Part shown: in pieces, positions 1-4,477 of the stretch
Position numbering within the stretch: the first letter of the stretch is position 1
Layout of the letters: every line of letters begins with the position of its first letter
Assembly: GCA_024763435.1 (NCBI GenBank)
Contig: JANTFN010000121.1
Span: forward strand, 1 to 5,842
DNA from: Thermodesulfobacteriota bacterium
GTDB taxonomy: Bacteria > Desulfobacterota > S145-22
Direction of reading: 5' to 3'
Length of the DNA stretch: 5,842 bases
The notes under the pieces: model-generated
Database searches by the model: none
The model's input: the letters and a program-made list of their open reading frames with translations, nothing else
Told to the model about the DNA's origin: nothing
Position numbers and translations under genes: made by a program

Positions 1-313
1 CCTTCTCAATTTGAGTTGCCTTATTGCCGATGGTCGATTTCTTGGCACCAAAGAAGTCGCAGATGGTATTGGCCGTAAGAAACAGGTCGTTTTCGGTATC
101 AAACAGGAAATTGAGGCGCGCGATGGCATAAATAATGGAAGCCGCCCAGATTTCTTTCTTTCCGCGTTCTATTGAAACCTTCCGCTTCCGACTCAACGTG
201 TCGCACAATTTCAAGGCGTAGCCCTGGAGTTCCTCATTCAAATGCTCGTCACAAAAGGAAATCACCAAAGCCCTGATTTCTCTTAATCGCGCATCCTTTG
301 CGTTTTTTTCCAT
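1..313 (-). CDS. DUF6398-like protein, N-terminal part (cut by window edge)
   Basis: This gene reads leftward from an ATG at 311-313 and stays open to base 1, so only its first 104 residues are present. I recognise it, from memory of the family, as resembling DUF6398, whose biochemical function is unknown. The visible protein has a charged N-terminus, a helix rich in Lys and Arg around residues 42-54 (SRKRK near 41-45), a hydrophobic helix at about 55-71 (WAASIIYAIARLNFLF), and a segment at 79-104 (TICDFFGAKKSTIGNKA at 83-99) that looks like a helix-turn-helix. This order of helices resembles the cyclin-like repeat of TFIIB, which suggests nucleic-acid binding; that is inference. In-frame stops lie just upstream, so ATG 313 is the first possible ATG start. 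The Shine-Dalgarno is weak (AGATGAG region). A candidate promoter lies at 345-373. Reading frame confidence is high, family moderate. Confidence 0.8.
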   Translation of the reverse strand, partial: MEKNAKDARLREIRALVISFCDEHLNEELQGYALKLCDTLSRKRKVSIERGKKEIWAASIIYAIARLNFLFDTENDLFLTANTICDFFGAKKSTIGNKATQIEK

Positions 314-344
314 TTTATCTCATCTTGAAATGACTATCTTTTGT

Positions 345-373
345 ATCCTACCTGAAAATATTCATTTTCTCAA
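345..373 (-). promoter_or_regulatory. Candidate sigma70-type promoter for the DUF6398-like gene
   Basis: On the minus strand a TTGAGA box (368-373, five of six consensus bases) is followed after exactly 17 bases by TAGGAT (345-350, four of six). The predicted transcript would start near 338 and give a short leader of about 25 bases. The spacer contains a 6-bp inverted repeat, GAAAAT and ATTTTC (354-359 and 364-369), that could be an operator. The gap 314-395 shows no clear terminator for the upstream aminotransferase gene, so read-through is also possible. Confidence 0.45.
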
Positions 374-395
374 TAAGTAGACAGGAGATTGTGTT

Positions 396-1745
396 TTAAC
401 CTTTCTCAACTTCCGTCAGGGCTTCATCTAAAATGGAGACTGCCTTGTCGATGTCCGCCCGGGAAACGGTCAGTGCCGGGATAAACCGAATTCCGTTTTC
501 GCCGCACCCCAGCAGCAACAGCCCTTTTTTGAAGGCTGAAAAGATGGCGGCATTGCGTTCTTCTATAGCCTTTGTTTTCTTCTCTCTGTCATTCACCAGT
601 TCAATCGCCACCATTAACCCTATCCCTCGAACGTCGCCGATCAGTCGATGCTGCCCGGCAAGCGCGTTCAGGCTGGATTTAAGATAGTTTCCCATCGTGG
701 TCGCATTTTCGATAAGACCATTTTCGAGGACTTCGATGGTTGCCAGCGCAGCCCTGCAGCTGACCGGATTTCCGCCAAAGGTCGAGGCATGGGATCCGGG
801 CTGCCAATTCATGATTTCACTTTTTGCCAGCATTGCGCCCAGGGGCAGGCCAGAGGCGATCCCCTTAGCAAGCGTAAAAATGTCCGGCGCTATGTCAAAA
901 TGCTCACAGGCAAACATCTTGCCCGTGCGTCCCATCCCTGTTTGAATTTCGTCGGCGACATACAGGATGCCGAAATCTTCGCAGAGTTGTTTGAGCTTGG
1001 TGTGAAAGCGTTTCGGCGGAATTACGTATCCGCCCTCTCCCTGAATCGGCTCGACAAAAACCGCGGCCACCTCTTCCGGGGGCATGGCGCGTTTGAACAG
1101 ATTATCCCTGATCCAGTCCACGCAGTAGGCATTGCATGCGGGATACTTGAGGTTGTAAGGACAGCGGTAGCAGTAGGCATAAGGGACATGGGTAATCCCC
1201 GGCACAAGCGGCGCAAACCCCTTTTCGTGGATCGATTTTGAGGCCGACAGGGACATAGCGCCCATGGTACGCCCGTGAAACGCGCCAAAAAAGGAGATAA
1301 TACGGGTACGCCGGGTGTGGTAGCGAACCAGTTTCAAAGCAGCTTCAACCGATTCGGCGCCGGAATTGCTGTAAAAAACACGCCAGTCGTCGTTCTCCGG
1401 CGCAAGAGATACCAGTTTCTCGGCCAGCTCTGACTGCGCCGAGTAATAAAAATCTGTCCCGGACATGTGTAGAAATTTGTGCGCCTGATCGGTAATGGCT
1501 TCCACAACCTTTGGGTGGGAATGCCCCGTGTTGCATACGGCAATGCCGCTGGTGAAGTCTAAAAACCTGTTGCCGTCGATGTCGGTTACGACGACGCCTT
1601 GACCTTTTTTGATGACCAGCGGATATGACCTTGTGTAAGAAGGGGAAATAAATCGATTGTCTTTGGCCAATACCGCTTTAGCAGCGGGGCCCGGCAATTC
1701 TGTTACGAGTCTGGGATAATCCATTTTTTCCGTGTTTTTTCCCAT
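396..1745 (-). CDS. Class III PLP-dependent aminotransferase (acetylornithine/ornithine/4-aminobutyrate aminotransferase-like)
   Basis: A complete 449-residue cytosolic enzyme of the class III (fold type I) aminotransferase family, which normally moves an amino group between an omega-amino acid such as ornithine, acetylornithine or 4-aminobutyrate and 2-oxoglutarate. All core signatures are present: the PLP-phosphate loop NSGAESVEAALK (127-138), the FHGRT segment (156-160) that stacks on the cofactor, E232-P in VEPIQGEGG, D265-E-I-Q268 that binds the pyridine ring, the Schiff-base lysine K294 in LAKGIASGLPLGA, and T322 in STFGGNP. A cysteine cluster C192-x2-C195-x8-C204-x3-C208 sits between cofactor motifs. 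From memory, the closest relatives are the 'acetyl ornithine aminotransferase family' proteins, including archaeal ornithine aminotransferases and broad-specificity amino-acid racemases, so the substrate cannot be fixed. The start is secure: AGGAGG (1753-1758) lies 7 bases before the ATG. The upstream neighbour is an MFS transporter 250 bases away. Confidence 0.95.
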   Translation of the reverse strand: MGKNTEKMDYPRLVTELPGPAAKAVLAKDNRFISPSYTRSYPLVIKKGQGVVVTDIDGNRFLDFTSGIAVCNTGHSHPKVVEAITDQAHKFLHMSGTDFYYSAQSELAEKLVSLAPENDDWRVFYSNSGAESVEAALKLVRYHTRRTRIISFFGAFHGRTMGAMSLSASKSIHEKGFAPLVPGITHVPYAYCYRCPYNLKYPACNAYCVDWIRDNLFKRAMPPEEVAAVFVEPIQGEGGYVIPPKRFHTKLKQLCEDFGILYVADEIQTGMGRTGKMFACEHFDIAPDIFTLAKGIASGLPLGAMLAKSEIMNWQPGSHASTFGGNPVSCRAALATIEVLENGLIENATTMGNYLKSSLNALAGQHRLIGDVRGIGLMVAIELVNDREKKTKAIEERNAAIFSAFKKGLLLLGCGENGIRFIPALTVSRADIDKAVSILDEALTEVEKG

Positions 1746-1752
1746 ATCATAT

Positions 1753-1758
1753 CCTCCT
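1753..1758 (-). promoter_or_regulatory. Shine-Dalgarno of the aminotransferase
   Basis: The minus strand reads AGGAGG, a perfect anti-16S match, 7 bases before the ATG at 1743-1745. This fixes the translation start. Confidence 0.85.
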
Positions 1759-1818
1759 GGGGTGTTACCGTTTAACTTTCAGCTTTTGGTTGTTGAGGGC
1801 GCAGGTATTTTTATAATC

Positions 1819-1846
1819 AGTAGCTTATCTCGTCCATTTGTGTCAA
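1819..1846 (-). promoter_or_regulatory. Possible promoter upstream of the aminotransferase
   Basis: The minus strand has a perfect TTGACA box (1841-1846) preceded by an A/T-rich stretch that could act as an UP element. The -10 region is poor: GCTACT (1819-1824, three of six) at 16 bases, while a better TATAAA (1810-1815) is 25 bases away, which is too far for a standard promoter. It would give the aminotransferase its own transcript, in keeping with the 250-base gap behind the transporter gene. Confidence 0.35.
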
Positions 1847-1870
1847 GAGATATTTTTTACAGAAGGGTTG

Positions 1871-1916
1871 CCTGAAGCAGGTTTCGTGAATGATGCATTC
1901 AGGACTTTACGAAACC
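1871..1916. repeat. Three overlapping inverted repeats between transporter and aminotransferase genes
   Basis: Within 46 bases there are three dyads: GGTTTCGT (1880-1887) with ACGAAACC (1909-1916), a perfect 8-bp stem; TGAATG (1887-1892) with CATTCA (1896-1901) around a 3-base centre; and CCTGAAGCA (1871-1879) with TGCATTCAGG (1894-1903), 9 bp with one bulged A. The first and third use overlapping bases and would compete in RNA. No T-run follows on either strand, so this is not a standard intrinsic terminator. It lies after the transporter stop codon and upstream of the TTGACA box, so it could be a 3' end structure of the transporter mRNA or an operator. The rest of the gap 1746-1995 holds no gene I can support. 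Confidence 0.6.
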
Positions 1917-1995
1917 CCCTGGGGAGTTTGTCGCGTGTGAAGATAAGGCGCGTTCCTTCCCTTTAATTTTCCATTTCATCGTTTTCCCGGGCAAG

Positions 1996-3384
1996 TTATC
2001 CAACGAGCTTGTGTTGTTCTGAACCTTTCATTTTTAACCGGGCATAAAGAACAAACAACACGGTTGCCACGAGGAAGAACCAAGGGAACCAGACCAGCGA
2101 TTTGATATAGACCAGATTTTTGAACGCGATACTGGTAACGGGCAGTTGCGTGTCTGTGGCAGAACGCCTGAGGAAGGCAAGCAACGTTGAATAAAGAATG
2201 CCCATGAGGCCATAAGCGAGGTTGAAGGAGAGCCCCTTGAAGCTGAGGACGGTGGCCCGTTGTTCCGATGCCGTGATTCGGTTCAGGTAATGGCTCAGAA
2301 AAAATCCCAGGAGATACATCACAACCCAGATCAGGGCCACGGGAAGGAGGCCGAAAAACGGCCAGACGAATGCCATCCCTGTAAGTCCGAGAAATGTCAG
2401 GCCTGTCATGATGGCCATATTGAAAACAGGAGAGTGCTTCCGTGACATTCTTAAGGCGATACGGGGGACAAAGAGGCCGAGAACGGCAAACGCGGATGCG
2501 ATTATCCCGAAAGAGGCTTCCGGGAGTTGGATAACCCGGTAGTACTGGCTGGTAAAGGTCACGACCATGCGGATGCAGCTGTCGAAAAGCAGGCCCGCGA
2601 GGATAACAATCTGCGCGAAGGGTGTTTTGAGGATCCAGCGTCCCGCATCCAGGGTCAGCCGGAAGATATTGCCGAGTGTATCCTTCCTTTGGTGGGCCCC
2701 CGAAACGGATGTTTCCCGCATGCGCAGGGTTGTCACGAGGGTCATGATAGCCATGATCAGGGTCAGGTAAATGGGGAAACGGAGCGTAACCGCCTGCGCG
2801 AAGTGTATATTCAGGCCCAGCCACCCACCAACCAGCTGCATAAGATTCGGGTCATATACGGCCGCGCCGAGAGACGTTACAATAATATAGGCGAAGGCCT
2901 GAAGTCGCATCTGTTTTTCCAGAACGCGCGGCCATTCCTCCGCGAGACCCTCCGCCTTCAACGTGTCATAGGCGAGGGCCTCATCAGCGCCGCTGGCCGC
3001 GGCCTCTGCCGCGCCGCTCAGGACGCGGTTCAAGAGAAACGCCGCAAACAGAAGGCCTGCGCTGCCGCGCGGGACAAGGCAGAGAATGGCCATCTCAATA
3101 ATCATGAGCGCGCCGGCAATCACGAGCAGATTTTTCCGCCCAATGATGTCGGCCATGGCGCCGGATGGGACCTCAAACAGGACAATGGACGCGGCCCAGA
3201 AGGCGTTGAGGAGCGCGAATTGTTCAAGCGTTAACCCGAAGTCCAGGAAAAGAATGGTAAAAACAGGATAATAGAAGCGGGAATTAAAGAAGATGCGAAA
3301 GGCGATAAAAAGCCGGACATTCCTCAGCTCAAAAGGAGATTTTATTTGTTTCGTATTTATTTTTTTTTCACGCGTCTCAGCCAT
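1996..3384 (-). CDS. Major facilitator superfamily (MFS) transporter
   Basis: A complete 462-residue inner-membrane secondary transporter with about 12 hydrophobic segments, the usual MFS length and layout. The loop after TM2 holds motif A as G75-x3-D79-x2-G82-R83-K84 (GAMADIIGRK), the conserved gating loop. SGADEALAYD (131-140) after TM4 and the related NRITASEQRATVLS (368-381) in the second half are typical of a group of poorly characterised MFS proteins often annotated as drug or solute efflux permeases. A polar loop of about 30 residues (221-250) joins the two halves. The substrate is unknown; export of an amino acid or amine linked to the neighbouring aminotransferase is only a guess. 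The ATG at 3382-3384 is the first ATG after an in-frame stop, but its Shine-Dalgarno is poor: AAGG sits only 2 bases away and AAGGGA 12 bases away. A run of nine A residues covers codons 6-9. Confidence 0.93.
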   Translation of the reverse strand: MAETREKKINTKQIKSPFELRNVRLFIAFRIFFNSRFYYPVFTILFLDFGLTLEQFALLNAFWAASIVLFEVPSGAMADIIGRKNLLVIAGALMIIEMAILCLVPRGSAGLLFAAFLLNRVLSGAAEAAASGADEALAYDTLKAEGLAEEWPRVLEKQMRLQAFAYIIVTSLGAAVYDPNLMQLVGGWLGLNIHFAQAVTLRFPIYLTLIMAIMTLVTTLRMRETSVSGAHQRKDTLGNIFRLTLDAGRWILKTPFAQIVILAGLLFDSCIRMVVTFTSQYYRVIQLPEASFGIIASAFAVLGLFVPRIALRMSRKHSPVFNMAIMTGLTFLGLTGMAFVWPFFGLLPVALIWVVMYLLGFFLSHYLNRITASEQRATVLSFKGLSFNLAYGLMGILYSTLLAFLRRSATDTQLPVTSIAFKNLVYIKSLVWFPWFFLVATVLFVLYARLKMKGSEQHKLVG

Positions 3385-3423
3385 TACCTTACAAAATCCC
3401 TTGTGTTTATTTTAATTCCGCAA

Positions 3424-3452
3424 AGTATGGAGATAAAGACACACTTTGTCAA
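3424..3452 (-). promoter_or_regulatory. Promoter of the MFS transporter gene, with overlapping inverted repeat
   Basis: The minus strand reads TTGACA (3447-3452, perfect) and, after exactly 17 bases, CATACT (3424-3429, four of six). The predicted start near 3417 leaves a leader of about 33 bases. The inverted repeat CAAAGT (3421-3426) with ACTTTG (3443-3448) has one arm over the -10 box and the other touching the -35 box, which is where a repressor dimer could bind. That role is inferred. Confidence 0.6.
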
Positions 3453-3515
3453 ACGGTTTCGCCTTTCTGTTTTTCCGAAGACTTGACAGGCACGCGAGGC
3501 CATCCCAAATTATTA

Positions 3516-3544
3516 TTGAAGACATACAGGTTGTGTGATACATA
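3516..3544 (+). promoter_or_regulatory. Candidate promoter of the HdrC-like / phasin / UbiB operon
   Basis: TTGAAG (3516-3521, four of six) lies 17 bases before TACATA (3539-3544, three of six), and a TG at 3536-3537 gives an extended -10 arrangement. A perfect TTGACA at 3483-3488 is an alternative -35 box, but nothing convincing stands at the right distance. The leader would be about 70 bases. An operon start must lie in 3385-3618, because the gene on the other side is divergent; this exact site is uncertain. Confidence 0.3.
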
Positions 3545-3605
3545 GCCCTCATACGGTAAAAACAGAACAATAGCATTTTGGGCTGAATTGTTTCCATGGG
3601 CTTTT

Positions 3606-3612
3606 GAGGGAG
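3606..3612 (+). promoter_or_regulatory. Shine-Dalgarno deciding the start of the HdrC-like gene
   Basis: GAGGGAG ends 6 bases before the ATG at 3619. It supports that ATG over the in-frame TTG at 3604, which overlaps this site and would have no ribosome binding site in front of it. Confidence 0.75.
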
Positions 3613-3618
3613 AAGATA

Positions 3619-4149
3619 ATGGAAGATGAGGCAAAAGTTATCGCCATCGAGGCATGTGATTCCCGGTTCATGCTTGATCTGGCGCAACGGGCGGGCGCGG
3701 AAGGGCTTACGCATTGCTACAGTTGCGGAACCTGCACGGCGAGTTGTCCGGTCAGTGAAATCGACCCGGTCTACGCGCCGAGCAAACTTATCCGCATGGT
3801 CCTGTGGGGGATGAAGGACGATGTGCTGTCTTCCAACCTCATCTGGATGTGCGCCATGTGTTACAACTGCTCTTTTAACTGTCCTCAGGATGTTCGTTTC
3901 GCCGATGCCATGCGGGTCATTCGCGAGGTAGCGGTGGAAGAGGGCTTTGCTCCACCGGAGCGCCTCGCCATGATGTCCGAGATTGACCGGTTTTCACAGA
4001 TGCTGCGCCACCTTATTCTCGACCACCTGTTAAAGGAGCCGCCGGCGTCCGGCGTGGATGAGCCTAAACTTGTTCAGGTGACGCAGGTCATCCTGAATGA
4101 GATGCGACCAACTGAAAATTCAGAGGAGGTAACGCGTGATGGAAAATAA
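3619..4149 (+). CDS. HdrC-like protein with two [4Fe-4S] clusters (heterodisulfide reductase subunit C family)
   Basis: A complete 176-residue soluble iron-sulfur protein. It has two full cluster motifs, C33-x2-C36-x2-C39-x3-C43-P and C78-x2-C81-x2-C84-x3-C88-P, the second in the WMCAMCYNC context typical of HdrC. The segment after the second motif (RFADAMRVIREVAVEEG) also follows the HdrC pattern. Family members carry electrons between a donor and a catalytic HdrB-type (CCG-domain) subunit or a membrane quinone module. No transmembrane helix and no CCG domain are present, so it must work with a partner, and neither HdrA nor HdrB is encoded in this window. Length is normal for HdrC. The ATG at 3619 is chosen for its Shine-Dalgarno. 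The stop codon overlaps the phasin-like gene by 11 bases, so the two are probably translated together. Family assignment is strong; electron donor and acceptor are unknown. Confidence 0.9.
   Translation: MEDEAKVIAIEACDSRFMLDLAQRAGAEGLTHCYSCGTCTASCPVSEIDPVYAPSKLIRMVLWGMKDDVLSSNLIWMCAMCYNCSFNCPQDVRFADAMRVIREVAVEEGFAPPERLAMMSEIDRFSQMLRHLILDHLLKEPPASGVDEPKLVQVTQVILNEMRPTENSEEVTRDGK
4124..4129 (+). promoter_or_regulatory. Shine-Dalgarno of the phasin-like gene, inside the HdrC-like gene
   Basis: AGGAGG lies 9 bases before the ATG at 4139 and 6 bases before a GTG at 4136 in the same frame. Either start fits; they differ by one residue. Its location inside the upstream coding region points to translational coupling. 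Confidence 0.75.
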
Positions 4150-4477
4150 AAAAGACCAGGATGTCTTGAACAGGCTTTTGAAGATGGGCGTCGGCCTGTT
4201 TGCCGTAACCGAGGACCGGGTCAAAAAATTCGTCGATGACCTTGTGGAAAAAGGGGAATTATCCGGTTCAGGTTCCGGTTCTCTCGCGGAAGAAATCTCT
4301 AAGAAATTTGACAAGGGCCGACAGGAGTGGACGGCCCGGGTCGCGCAGGAGATGAAACGGATTTTGAAGGGACTGGATGTGCCTTCCCGGAGTGAAATCG
4401 AGCTTATCAAGGAGGACCTGAGGGAAATTAAAAGCGAGTTGAGCCGGTTAAGGAAGGGAAATGATCCCGAGGATTGA
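4139..4477 (+). CDS. Small phasin-like coiled-coil protein
   Basis: A complete 112-residue protein (113 if the GTG at 4136 is used). It resembles the short phasin / polyhydroxyalkanoate-granule-associated family (COG3937-like) often found just before AarF/UbiB genes. Order of parts: an amphipathic N-terminal helix with a hydrophobic stretch (LLKMGVGLFAVTEDRVKKFVDD begins at residue 13), the family-like VEKGELS turn (36-42), a Ser-Gly repeat (42-48), a charged helix (49-79), a short break at VPSRSE (81-86), and a C-terminal coiled coil (about 85-106, heptads with I88, L94, I97, L101, L104). No signal peptide is present. True phasins coat storage granules; these short relatives may instead bind membranes or a partner. 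No PHA synthase gene is in this window, so granule binding is not supported locally. It overlaps the HdrC-like gene by 11 bases and the UbiB gene by 17. Confidence 0.8.
   Translation: MENKKDQDVLNRLLKMGVGLFAVTEDRVKKFVDDLVEKGELSGSGSGSLAEEISKKFDKGRQEWTARVAQEMKRILKGLDVPSRSEIELIKEDLREIKSELSRLRKGNDPED
4262..4282 (+). repeat. Short Ser-Gly coding repeat in the phasin-like gene
   Basis: Three and a half near-identical hexanucleotide units (TCNGGT, N being C or A) encode (Ser-Gly)3-Ser at residues 42-48. They sit in the turn where related proteins usually have an acidic/basic helix start. The unit is in frame, so gain or loss of a copy would not break the gene. Confidence 0.7.
4450..4454 (+). promoter_or_regulatory. 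Shine-Dalgarno of the UbiB-like gene
   Basis: AAGGA lies 6 bases before the ATG at 4461, inside the phasin-like coding region. It supports the start that overlaps the phasin-like stop codon by 17 bases. Confidence 0.7.

Noticed and set aside
648..1241. Open frame of 197 residues on the plus strand, opposite the aminotransferase
   Set aside because: It is an antisense shadow of a gene with every catalytic motif intact.
1812..1817. Perfect TATAAT on the plus strand
   Set aside because: The best -35 at a usable distance is TTGTTG (1790-1795, 16-base spacer) and there is no plus-strand gene for it to serve; A/T-rich chance match is likely.
1880..1916. Intrinsic terminator for the transporter gene
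   Set aside because: The stem is good but the loop is 21 bases and no T-run follows in the direction of transcription.
1899..1979. Possible 26-residue leader peptide on the minus strand, ending in the inverted-repeat cluster
   Set aside because: It has no good Shine-Dalgarno, no run of regulatory codons and no terminator behind it, so it cannot be told from chance.
1976..2824. Open frame of 282 residues on the minus strand, overlapping the transporter gene in another frame
   Set aside because: The overlapping frame encodes a clear MFS protein with motif A and 12 hydrophobic segments; this frame is proline- and glycine-rich with no recognisable domain.
2527..3234. Open frame of 235 residues on the plus strand, opposite the transporter gene
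   Set aside because: It is antisense to a well-supported gene, has a low-complexity charged composition and no family resemblance.
3412..3714. Open frame of 100 residues on the minus strand across the divergent promoter region
   Set aside because: It overlaps the start of the HdrC-like gene and the transporter promoter and has no recognisable content.
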